From NCBI RefSeq assembly GCF_025628935.1, contig NZ_JAOTIS010000010.1, forward strand, positions 1 through 64,000: a DNA stretch of 64,000 nt. Direction: 5' to 3'. Below are positions 37,155-44,748 of the stretch, piece after piece. Under the pieces are notes generated by a model. The model had not been told where the DNA came from. It ran no database searches and was given only the letters and a program-made list of their open reading frames with translations. The DNA comes from Macrococcus capreoli (GTDB lineage: Bacteria; Bacillota; Bacilli; Staphylococcales; Staphylococcaceae). A program made the position numbers and the translations under genes. Each line of letters begins with the position of its first letter. Position 1 is the stretch's first letter.

Positions 37155-38048
37155 ATGAATCAGTTTATCGCATTAGACTTTGAAACAGCGAACGGAAACC
37201 CCGCTTCCATTTGTAGCGTCGGGATGGTGAAAGTCATTGATAACATGATGACTGAGACGTTCTATACAACGGTTAATCCGGAAACATATTTTAGCGAATC
37301 GAATATAAGAGTACACGGCATTCATCCGGAAGATGTTACGGATGCACCGACATTTAAGACGGTATATCCATATATGCTAGACTTCATTGGTGATTTACCG
37401 ATTGTTGCACATAATGCGCAGTTTGATATGCGTGTGTTACATGCCTCTATCAATAGATATCACTTTGAAATGCCGACTTTACCCTACTTCTGTTCAGTCA
37501 TTATGGCGCGTGATACGGTGCAGAATCATAGCCATAGCTTAAAGAATATGATGAAGTATTATAATATCGACTTTCATGGGCATCACCATGCTTTAAATGA
37601 CGCGAAAGCGTGTGCGATGATTACAGTACGACTCCTTAAACATTATGACAATTTAGACGACTATTTAAGATTAAAACGCCGAAAAAAATACATAAAAAAT
37701 ATATCTACCACTTCAAAAAAACAAAGTATGTCCCGTTATCAGCAGGAACTTTCGAGTATAGTACCGGAGCAAGACAAAATTGATACAAGTCATCCGTTCT
37801 ACAATAAGCGCATTGCTATTACCGGCACGTTGCATAAAGCGCGTAAACATATCGTCCAGTACATCGTTAATTGTGGCGGGACATATACTGATGATATCGA
37901 CAACATTGATTACTTTATTATGGGTAAACAAAAAAACGCACAACCTTCAAAGAAAGAAGGAATCGTGCGCAATAAAATCGCTTTAGGTCAGGATATTATC
38001 ATTATGAATGATGATAAGTTACAAGCGATGATTGCATTTTACCAATAG
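37155..38048 (+). CDS. DEDDh 3'-5' exonuclease with BRCT domain
   Basis: The 297-residue protein has a DnaQ-type exonuclease domain (1-165) with Asp8/Glu10 in LDFETANG, HNAQFDMRVL with Asp, and HHALNDAKACAM with His and Asp, which completes the DEDDh set. A BRCT domain (about 213-297) follows a basic linker: HPFYNKRIAITGTLHKARKHIVQ. Such proteins are related to the epsilon proofreading subunit; here it is stand-alone and may act in repair. The start is at 37155, six bases after AGAGGG. It follows the feo operon. Confidence 0.88.
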   Translation: MNQFIALDFETANGNPASICSVGMVKVIDNMMTETFYTTVNPETYFSESNIRVHGIHPEDVTDAPTFKTVYPYMLDFIGDLPIVAHNAQFDMRVLHASINRYHFEMPTLPYFCSVIMARDTVQNHSHSLKNMMKYYNIDFHGHHHALNDAKACAMITVRLLKHYDNLDDYLRLKRRKKYIKNISTTSKKQSMSRYQQELSSIVPEQDKIDTSHPFYNKRIAITGTLHKARKHIVQYIVNCGGTYTDDIDNIDYFIMGKQKNAQPSKKEGIVRNKIALGQDIIIMNDDKLQAMIAFYQ

Positions 38049-38059
38049 AATATATAAAA

Positions 38060-38090
38060 AACACGACTACTATTTTTTCGTAGCCGTGTT
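38060..38090. terminator. Bidirectional terminator
   Basis: AACACGACTAC and GTAGCCGTGTT arms (one mismatch) flank a T-rich loop between the exonuclease gene and the small membrane protein gene, and overlap the latter's end. Confidence 0.75.
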
Positions 38091-38282
38091 ATCTTTTATT
38101 GTCTTCTTAATTGTATGGCGATTAACTGGTCGTTCTAATTTATGATCAATCCAGAATAAGAATGCTGCAACTAAAATAATACCGATTAGCGGTAACACTT
38201 TAAATCCATGCTCTAATGTTTCCATAATGTACATCATAATGAGAAGTGCAGTTATACCAATGATAGCAAATTTAAATTTCAT
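38070..38282 (-). CDS. Small two-span membrane protein
   Basis: The 70-residue protein has two hydrophobic segments (about 4-22 and 28-46) and a basic C-terminal tail (HKLERPVNRHTIKKTIKDNTATKK). GAGGAAG precedes the ATG. It sits directly downstream of dinB on the same strand, 16 bp away. I do not recognise the family. Confidence 0.6.
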   Translation of the reverse strand: MKFKFAIIGITALLIMMYIMETLEHGFKVLPLIGIILVAAFLFWIDHKLERPVNRHTIKKTIKDNTATKK

Positions 38283-38297
38283 AATACTTCCTCATTT

Positions 38298-39365
38298 CTA
38301 AAGAAAATCGTATATTGTAAGATTTTCATACACTTTATTTTTTAAATTCCCTACAGAGACGCCGACTAAACGTATATTGTCAAATTTCCCTTTTAGGTCT
38401 GTATATAATAACACAGCTGTATTATAAATGGTATCAGGTTGATCCGTAAAGTCTAAAAGCTTTGTCTGTTTTGTGTGGGATTCGAAATCACTTGTTTTAA
38501 TTTTTACAGTGATGGTATCGCTCACTTTATTTAAATCCTGGAGCTTTTGTGCAACCTTCTCTGAATGTTTGCGCATCGTTTGTAAGATGAACGTCTCGTC
38601 TTGAACGTCATGAGAGAAAGTTGATTCTTTTCCAATTGATTTTCTTACTCGGTCCATATTTATTATGTCTGAACCGATTCCACGTGCTTTCTGATAAAGA
38701 CTCGTGCCCTTTTTTCCGAATAATTCGATTAACTCCAACTCCGTTTTAGCACGTAAATCCTTGCCTGTTTCAATCTTTAAACGTAACATTTTCTCTTCGG
38801 TCACTTTCCCTACACCAGGAAATTCGCCTATTGGAAGTTCATTTAATATCGCTTCAACATTACCGTAATGAATAACCGTAAGGCCATTAGGTTTGTTCAT
38901 ACCCGATGCAATCTTCGCTAAAAATTTATTATAAGATACGCCAGCTGAACAAGTAAGTTGTGTTGCAGTCATAATGTCACGTTTAATATAAGCAGCAATT
39001 TGACTGGCACCTAAATCTTTACGTACGAGATGTGTGATATCAAGGTAGGCTTCATCTAAAGAGACAGGTTGAACGATATCCGTGTAACTTTTAAATATCG
39101 ACATAATTTGACTGGACACTTCGCGGTATACTTCAAATCTCGGACTGACATAATAGCCATCCGGACACAATTGATGCGCACGGGCAGTCGGCATCGCACT
39201 ATGTACACCGAATTTACGTGCCTCATAACTACATGTTGCAACAACACCACGATTTCTACTTTTCCCTCCGACAATGACAGGCTTCCCTTTTAAGTCAGGA
39301 TTATCCCGTTGCTCAACTTGAGCGAAAAATGCATCCATATCAATGTGTATAATTCTTCTTTCCAT
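38298..39365 (-). CDS. dinB: DNA polymerase IV (DinB, Y family)
   Basis: This is a translesion polymerase. The 355-residue protein begins [21 protein letters not shown] with catalytic Asp9, and has SLDEAYLD (Asp/Glu about 105-106), helix-hairpin-helix motifs [20 protein letters not shown] (about 173) and the little-finger domain to the C-terminus. The start at 39365 is chosen by homology; a longer frame extends upstream to 39437 without good support. It is followed by the small membrane protein gene. Upstream is a tandem repeat array. Confidence 0.92.
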   Translation of the reverse strand: MERRIIHIDMDAFFAQVEQRDNPDLKGKPVIVGGKSRNRGVVATCSYEARKFGVHSAMPTARAHQLCPDGYYVSPRFEVYREVSSQIMSIFKSYTDIVQPVSLDEAYLDITHLVRKDLGASQIAAYIKRDIMTATQLTCSAGVSYNKFLAKIASGMNKPNGLTVIHYGNVEAILNELPIGEFPGVGKVTEEKMLRLKIETGKDLRAKTELELIELFGKKGTSLYQKARGIGSDIINMDRVRKSIGKESTFSHDVQDETFILQTMRKHSEKVAQKLQDLNKVSDTITVKIKTSDFESHTKQTKLLDFTDQPDTIYNTAVLLYTDLKGKFDNIRLVGVSVGNLKNKVYENLTIYDFL

Positions 39366-39451
39366 CTCATCACTTCTTCTTTTTACAGTTATCTTTATTA
39401 TATATGAAAAGCGGGAGAGAAGATAATTAACAGACACCTGACTATAGATTT

Positions 39452-39729
39452 AGCGGTTGTATTTTGTGAATACTACCGTTTGCTTTGATTTGATTTCTTA
39501 TTTTGTTACGGAAGCGGTTGTATTTTGTGAATACTACCGCTTGTTTTGAATTGATTTCTTATTTTGTTGAGGAAGCGGTTGTATTTTGTGAATACTATCG
39601 CTTGCTTTGAATTGATTTCTTATTTTGTTGCAGAAGTGGTTGTATTTTGTGAATACTATCGCTTGCTTTGATTTGATTTCTTATTTTGTTGCGGAAGCGG
39701 TTGTATTTTGTGAATACTACCGTTTGCTT
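39452..39729. repeat. 61-bp tandem repeat array
   Basis: Four full units and a partial fifth start at 39452, 39513, 39574, 39635 and 39696, exactly 61 bp apart. Each unit begins with a hairpin: GCGGTTGTATT, loop TTGTG, AATACTACCGC (one mismatch in the stem), then a T-rich part ending TTATTTTGTTG. Units differ at a few positions. No reading frame explains them; they lie in the 460-bp gap between dinB and the LLM monooxygenase gene. A single diverged copy is at 52575. Confidence 0.92.
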
Positions 39730-39790
39730 ATCACTGTGAATTCCTCATACGGTATTAGTAAAATACAGCGACGTATATCATGCATAAAAA

Positions 39791-39813
39791 ACACAGACCC
39801 AAAAAGTCTGTGC
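39791..39813 (-). terminator. Terminator of the monooxygenase module
   Basis: CACAGAC and GTCTGTG arms flank a 7-nt loop, followed on the minus strand by six T. It lies just after the stop at 39828. Confidence 0.85.
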
Positions 39814-39827
39814 TCTACTCATGTTAT

Positions 39828-41159
39828 TTATTTCAATCTCGTATCTACACCATACTGCTCAGGCACGCCTAAGTGTTCTCTCAAAGTAGCACCCTCATAA
39901 TCTTCATGGAATACACCACGTTCTTGTAGAATTGGCACAACTTCATCAACGAAACGTTGTAAATCAGTTTCAAATATATCTGGAATTAACCAGAATCCAT
40001 CAGCTGCACCAGCTTCAAACCATTCTGTTAAATGATCTGCTGTTTCTTTTGCATCACCTAAAGTAACAGGATGATAGTCAATGACTGAATGATATATAAT
40101 ATCACGTAACGTCCAACCCTCTCGTGCAACTTTCAACACATTCTCAATTCGTGGGTCTGAATATGCATCAATGACTACTCTATCTAAAAGTTCAGGTGCG
40201 ATTGGTTTATCTAAATCTGCTAAAGTTAATTGAATTCCTAAAACCATACTGATATGGTACACACGCTGCTGTACTAAGCTTTCATCCATAAATTTCGCAT
40301 GTCTGTTTATAGCTTCACGTTTATTATCTGCAACTACTGGCATTAATCCAGCGATAAACTTAATCTCATCTGGATTTCTTCCTGCATCAATCGCTGCCTG
40401 ACGTAATGCATTACGTGTTTCAATCCCCTGCTCAATCGTCCATACTTCACCAATCATTGCATTTGCATAACGACCTGCAAAAGCAATACTTGCAGGAGAT
40501 CCACCAGAATGGAAGATTACCGGTTGACCCTGAGGTGTTGGCGGCATAGGTAATGCACCATTTGCTTGATGATATCTTCCATTTAAATATACTTTTTTAA
40601 CTTGATTATAATCTGCGAAGATTCCTTTTTCTTTATCTGCTTTTAACGCGTCTTTTCCCCAAGTCCCCCAGAAATGTTGGACCATTTCCACAAATTCATA
40701 ATGACTTTCGTAACGTGCTTGTCTATCCATTAATGTGACACCAAAATGTTCAGCGACTTGTGGACTAGAACCTGTCACAGCATTCCAGGCAATACGTCCA
40801 CCACTCATTAAGTCTAGCCCTTTAAATTGTCGTGCAACAGTATACGGACTATTCCACTGCGTGTGAACTGTATTCGCAATACCGATATGCTTCGTTTCTC
40901 TTAATATTGCAGTCGATGTAATAATCGGTTCTAAAGTCATTGCAGGTACTTCACTATTATCATTCGGTACTGCACCCGGAAAATCTCCGATAAAGATAAA
41001 TTGAAATTTACCCTTCTCAGCCATTTGTGCATAACGGATATCCGCTTCAATATCAGGATAGGTATTAACATTAACTTCTTCACTCATCCACGCTTTTGAA
41101 TTCGCTCCAAACGTTCCTGTAAATCCTAAGCCTAACAACATTTTATTGTTATTCGTCAT
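39828..41159 (-). CDS. LLM-class flavin-dependent monooxygenase (NtaA/SnaA/DszA type)
   Basis: The 443-residue protein is of the bacterial-luciferase-like family that uses reduced FMN to oxidise compounds such as nitrilotriacetate or sulfonates. It has the N-terminal FTGTFGANSKAWMSEE, the flavin region IGIANTVHTQWNSPYTVARQF (about 92-112) and SGGRIAWNAVTGSS (about 119-132), which are typical of the NtaA/SnaA/DszA branch. The substrate is unknown. It is third in a three-gene minus-strand module with an alpha/beta hydrolase and a cyclophilin-like protein, controlled by the divergent MerR. A flavin reductase is not seen nearby. Confidence 0.83.
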   Translation of the reverse strand: MTNNNKMLLGLGFTGTFGANSKAWMSEEVNVNTYPDIEADIRYAQMAEKGKFQFIFIGDFPGAVPNDNSEVPAMTLEPIITSTAILRETKHIGIANTVHTQWNSPYTVARQFKGLDLMSGGRIAWNAVTGSSPQVAEHFGVTLMDRQARYESHYEFVEMVQHFWGTWGKDALKADKEKGIFADYNQVKKVYLNGRYHQANGALPMPPTPQGQPVIFHSGGSPASIAFAGRYANAMIGEVWTIEQGIETRNALRQAAIDAGRNPDEIKFIAGLMPVVADNKREAINRHAKFMDESLVQQRVYHISMVLGIQLTLADLDKPIAPELLDRVVIDAYSDPRIENVLKVAREGWTLRDIIYHSVIDYHPVTLGDAKETADHLTEWFEAGAADGFWLIPDIFETDLQRFVDEVVPILQERGVFHEDYEGATLREHLGVPEQYGVDTRLK

Positions 41160-41301
41160 AAGTTCTCCTTTATTGATTACATATTAATAAGTAGCTACAT
41201 CATAAAGAAATAGTCTCTTAAAATCAATTCACATGACTTGAACAAAGAACTTATGCTATTAATTTATTCTCATGGTGTTTCTTAACGTATTTTTACTAAG
41301 C

Positions 41302-41646
41302 TTATCCATTAGTTAATCTTATCTTTAAGTTCGATTTAGATAACGTATCAATAATCTCATTTTGAGGAAGATTAATTTCTCCAAGTTTAGTATAACGCCA
41401 TGAATTTGTTCCATAGAATATAACAAGTTTATCTCCATTGAATATTACAATATCTCCTATTTTGGTTGTCATATGCTTGTCTTCAACGATATAACGTTTT
41501 CCTAATTCACCAACTTGTTCAAACCCACCATATTTAGACATCGTTATGACTATATCATTTTGTTGTACATCCACATCAATTGCTTTTGTTGAAAGATTCT
41601 TTACCCATTTTACGTCTATTTCTTCTTCTTCTATAAATAACTTCAT
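41302..41646 (-). CDS. Cyclophilin-like fold protein
   Basis: The 114-residue protein has the beta-barrel pattern of the small cyclophilin-like family: MSKYGGFEQVGELGKRYI (about 42-59), then TTKIGDIVIFNGDKLVIFYG and WRYTKLGEI (about 66-95). No peptidyl-prolyl isomerase active site is evident. The function is unknown; the family often occurs beside reductases and hydrolases. The ATG at 41646 follows AGGTGAG. It lies 58 bp after the hydrolase gene and 142 bp before the monooxygenase gene. The latter gap holds no gene. Confidence 0.72.
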   Translation of the reverse strand: MKLFIEEEEIDVKWVKNLSTKAIDVDVQQNDIVITMSKYGGFEQVGELGKRYIVEDKHMTTKIGDIVIFNGDKLVIFYGTNSWRYTKLGEINLPQNEIIDTLSKSNLKIRLTNG

Positions 41647-41704
41647 TTGATTCTCACCTGCCCATATCATCCTTATTTCAACTGAGATATTGATTGTTTA
41701 ATTC

Positions 41705-42697
41705 CTATTTTAAATAGGCTTCAAAAAACGTTTGTATTGTATCAAATGGAATGACATCTAAGTTATCATAAAGATCTACGTGAATAGCACCTTCTAGCGT
41801 TAACAGTTCCTTATTATCTTTAAACTTATTCCCTTCTAACATATTATGATATGCGTCTTTACCAAAATAATAACTGTGCGCTTTATCTCCGTGTACGATT
41901 AACACTGCACTACGAATTTCATTACTATACTTAAGTATTGGTTGATTGATAAAAGACATTGTTCCAATAACATTCCAACCCTCATTTGAATTTAATGATC
42001 TTTCATGATATCCTCTATCGGTTTTATAATAAGCATGATAATCTTTCACAAAATCAGGTGCGTCTTCTGGTAGTGGATCAACTACGCCTCCTGCTCGAGA
42101 ATATTGTTTATTGTAAAAATTCTTTGTTCTTTCTTGATTAAGACTCACTTTCTTTTGATATCTTGCTTCTTCACTATCCTCAGAATCATAGTATCCATTT
42201 GCATTGACTCTTGTCATATCATACATTGTAGAAACTAACGTAGCTTTCACTCTCGTATCAAGACTCGCCGCATTGAGTGCCATGCCACCCCATCCACATA
42301 TACCGATAATACCAATTCGTTCAGCATCTACATTTTCATGTACAGTTAAGAAATCAATTGCTGCTTGAAAATCTTCTGTATTAATATCGGGAGATGCCAT
42401 GTATCTAGGTTGACCTCCACTTTCACCAGTAAATGAAGGATCAAAAGCTATTGTTAAGAATCCTCTTTCTGCCATTGTTTGCGCATATAGACCACTTGAT
42501 TGTTCTTTTACAGCTCCAAAAGGACCTGATACAGCAATCGCTGGTAATTTTCCTTCAAATTGATTTGGCATGTACAAATCTGCAGCAAGTTTGATTCCAT
42601 AACGATTTGTAAATGTTACTTTATGATGTATGACTTTGTCACTTTTAGTAAAAACCTTATCCCACTCGTTCGTTAATATTAATTCTGTATTTATCAT
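41705..42697 (-). CDS. Alpha/beta hydrolase
   Basis: The 330-residue protein has an alpha/beta-hydrolase fold with the oxyanion-side VSGPFGAVKEQ (about 56-66), and the nucleophile elbow GICGWGG (about 131-137), where Cys takes the nucleophile position, as in dienelactone-hydrolase-like enzymes. VIVHGDKAHSYYFGKDAY near residue 280 carries the catalytic Asp and AIHVDLYD the His. It is first in the module, right after the MerR-type promoter. The substrate is unknown. Confidence 0.82.
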   Translation of the reverse strand: MINTELILTNEWDKVFTKSDKVIHHKVTFTNRYGIKLAADLYMPNQFEGKLPAIAVSGPFGAVKEQSSGLYAQTMAERGFLTIAFDPSFTGESGGQPRYMASPDINTEDFQAAIDFLTVHENVDAERIGIIGICGWGGMALNAASLDTRVKATLVSTMYDMTRVNANGYYDSEDSEEARYQKKVSLNQERTKNFYNKQYSRAGGVVDPLPEDAPDFVKDYHAYYKTDRGYHERSLNSNEGWNVIGTMSFINQPILKYSNEIRSAVLIVHGDKAHSYYFGKDAYHNMLEGNKFKDNKELLTLEGAIHVDLYDNLDVIPFDTIQTFFEAYLK

Positions 42698-42731
42698 ATT
42701 AATCCTCCTCGTATTAACTTTCTAATTTTTA

Positions 42732-42740
42732 TGATACAAT
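42732..42740 (+). promoter_or_regulatory. Probable merR promoter (extended -10)
   Basis: TG-A-TACAAT on the plus strand gives an extended -10. Transcription would start near 42747, inside the dyad, which predicts autoregulation by the MerR protein. Confidence 0.45.
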
Positions 42741-42741
42741 C

Positions 42742-42772
42742 ATTCTAAAACCTAAACCTGACTTTAGGTCAA
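42742..42772 (-). promoter_or_regulatory. MerR-type promoter and operator of the hydrolase module
   Basis: On the minus strand TTGACC (-35, 42767-42772) and TAGAAT (-10, 42742-42747) are 19 bp apart, the long spacing typical of MerR-activated promoters. The perfect dyad ACCTAAA-N6-TTTAGGT (42750-42769) fills the spacer. It drives the hydrolase gene and is next to the divergent merR gene. Confidence 0.75.
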
Positions 42773-42792
42773 ATGTTTTGGAGGAATTTATA

Positions 42793-43230
42793 GTGTATAC
42801 AATAGGAGAAGTATCAAAAATGTTTAATTTACCGATATCAACGCTACGTTATTATGATAAGGAAGGACTTTTTCCTACGCTGACAAGATCAAATGGCATT
42901 AGAAAATTTAGTGCTGTTGAAATAGAAGGTTTAAATGTAATTGAATGTTTAAAACGTTCAGGCGTAGAAATTAAAGATATAAAACAATTTATGCAGTGGT
43001 GTGAAGAAGGACCTTCTACCTATCCAGAAAGAAAACAACTTTTTGATGACAATAAAATTCGTTTAGATAATGAAATAAAACAACTCGAAAAGCACCTTGC
43101 AATGCTAAAATTCAAAAGTTGGTATTATGAACAGGCGATTCAAGATGGCAATGAAGATAGATTAAAAACTATTATCCCAAATAATCTGCCTGTGGATATA
43201 AAAGAAATTTATGATTTAGCGCATTCATAA
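42793..43230 (+). CDS. MerR family transcriptional regulator
   Basis: The 145-residue protein has an N-terminal winged helix (YTIGEVSKMFNLPISTLRYYDKEGL, about 2-26), a coiled-coil dimerisation helix (about 70-115) and a short C-terminal effector part. No Cys-based metal site is visible, so it likely senses an organic compound or stress. It starts with GTG at 42793 eight bases after GGAGG. The divergent dyad is its probable operator. Confidence 0.88.
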   Translation: MYTIGEVSKMFNLPISTLRYYDKEGLFPTLTRSNGIRKFSAVEIEGLNVIECLKRSGVEIKDIKQFMQWCEEGPSTYPERKQLFDDNKIRLDNEIKQLEKHLAMLKFKSWYYEQAIQDGNEDRLKTIIPNNLPVDIKEIYDLAHS

Positions 43231-43277
43231 TCATATTGCAGTACTTGCGCTTATTTCCTATAAAATCGTAAAAAATA

Positions 43278-43305
43278 AAAAGCCTTGTCTCCAAGGCTTT
43301 TTTTA
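43278..43305. terminator. Terminator between merR and the rRNA methyltransferase gene
   Basis: AAAAGCCTTG and CAAGGCTTTT arms flank TCTC with a T-run, between two convergent genes. Confidence 0.9.
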
Positions 43306-43308
43306 ATA

Positions 43309-44673
43309 TTACTTCGTAAGTCTAACGACAACTTCAGTATGGGCTGTTTGTGGGAATAAATCCACTGGCTTCACTGTTTCTAATTTGTATCCAGCATCTG
43401 CAAATTTACGGCAGTCGCGGGCACATGTTGATGGATTACAGCTGACATAAACAATTTTCTTAGGATTTTGTGCGATTAACGTTTGAATAAAGTCGTCATC
43501 TAAACCTTTACGAGGTGGATCGACAACCGCAACATCAAACTTCACGCCTTCTTCGCTCCACTTCGGTAATATTTCATCTGCAGCACCTGTTTCAAAATGC
43601 GCATTTTCAATACCATTAAGTTTCGCGTTCTGTTTTGCCATCTTAATCGATTCATGTACAATTTCCATCGCATAAACTTGTTTCGCTTCTTTTGCTAATG
43701 CTAACGAGATTGTACCGATACCACAATAAGCATCCAACACTGTTTCAGTACCGTTTAAATCCGCCGCTTCAAGCGCTAATTTATACAGTGCTTCTGCTTG
43801 TGGTGTATTGACTTGGAAGAACGAATTTGGAGATACTCTAAACTCTAATCCTAACATCTTATCCGTATAATACGGTGTACCATGTAACACAGTATTATTA
43901 CGTCCTAATATCGCATTACCTTCTTGATTATTGAAATTCAATACAACGCTTTCCACGTTATCAATCGTATTTACAATATCATGTGTAATAGATTCGATAT
44001 TTTGTAGACGCTTCTTGTTCGTTACTAAAATAATCATTAACTGCCCTGTATAATGACCACGTTTCACTACGATATGACGGATTTCACCATTATGGTTACG
44101 TTCGTTATAAGGTACGATATCATATTTACGTAGAATATCTCTTACTTTCACAATCGCTTCATCAATGTCTTTATGTTGAATATAGAAATTCTCAACAGGT
44201 ACTAACTGATGACTATTCTTTCTAAAGAATCCTGTTTCAAGCATGCCGTCAACTGATCTCACTGGAATCTGCGCTTTATTACGATACTCATAAGGTACTT
44301 CCATACCAATCGTTTCATCCACTTTAACACCTTTAAACTTTCCTAAACGCTCAAATGCACTTTGTACTAAATGCTGCTTAAATTTAAGTTGCGCAGGATA
44401 TGCTAAATGCTGCAACGTCATCGTTCCAATCTGGCGACCAATAATATCTTTCTCAGGTACACGATCCGGACTTTCTGTTTGAACAGACATAAGGCGTGCG
44501 AAACCGAATGTCTTCCCAACTTTCATGACTTTAATCGTTACTGATTCTCCTGGCAATGCGCCTTCAACGAAAAACGGATAATCATCAATCTTAACAACAC
44601 CTGCTCCTTCGTGCGTTAAGTCTACTACTGTCCCTTGTAATTCGTCATTCTTGTTAAAATTAATTTGTTTCAT
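43309..44673 (-). CDS. TrmA-family 23S rRNA (uracil-C5) methyltransferase without Fe-S site
   Basis: The 454-residue protein has an N-terminal TRAM domain (about 8-65), the SAM site VLDAYCGIGTISLALA (about 312-327) and catalytic VYVSCNPSTCARDC near 406. At the position of the Fe-S cysteines the sequence reads PEKDIIGRQIGTMTLQHL with no Cys, unlike the paralogue at 16644-18023. By position between dinB and dagK it corresponds to the S. aureus RumA-like gene of this region. The exact uridine is not known. Confidence 0.86.
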   Translation of the reverse strand: MKQINFNKNDELQGTVVDLTHEGAGVVKIDDYPFFVEGALPGESVTIKVMKVGKTFGFARLMSVQTESPDRVPEKDIIGRQIGTMTLQHLAYPAQLKFKQHLVQSAFERLGKFKGVKVDETIGMEVPYEYRNKAQIPVRSVDGMLETGFFRKNSHQLVPVENFYIQHKDIDEAIVKVRDILRKYDIVPYNERNHNGEIRHIVVKRGHYTGQLMIILVTNKKRLQNIESITHDIVNTIDNVESVVLNFNNQEGNAILGRNNTVLHGTPYYTDKMLGLEFRVSPNSFFQVNTPQAEALYKLALEAADLNGTETVLDAYCGIGTISLALAKEAKQVYAMEIVHESIKMAKQNAKLNGIENAHFETGAADEILPKWSEEGVKFDVAVVDPPRKGLDDDFIQTLIAQNPKKIVYVSCNPSTCARDCRKFADAGYKLETVKPVDLFPQTAHTEVVVRLTK

Positions 44674-44748
44674 ATGTTCTCCTAATGGTTTATTTCAAAA
44701 TATTGAATCGGACTCAAATATTTTGATGGTCTTGCAAGAAGTAATGCC

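Noticed and set aside
39452-39729. Array as CRISPR or attachment-site series
   Set aside because: Direct units are contiguous, without unique spacers, and no integrase or recombinase is nearby.
39625-39900. Plus-strand ORF of 91 codons across the 61-bp repeats
   Set aside because: It runs through the repeat array into the terminator and the antisense of the monooxygenase gene. Its start lacks a ribosome binding site and its composition follows the repeat.
40000-43300. Prophage or insertion sequence as the source of the module
   Set aside because: I found no transposase, integrase, terminal inverted repeats or phage genes. The module may still be acquired, but no vehicle is visible.
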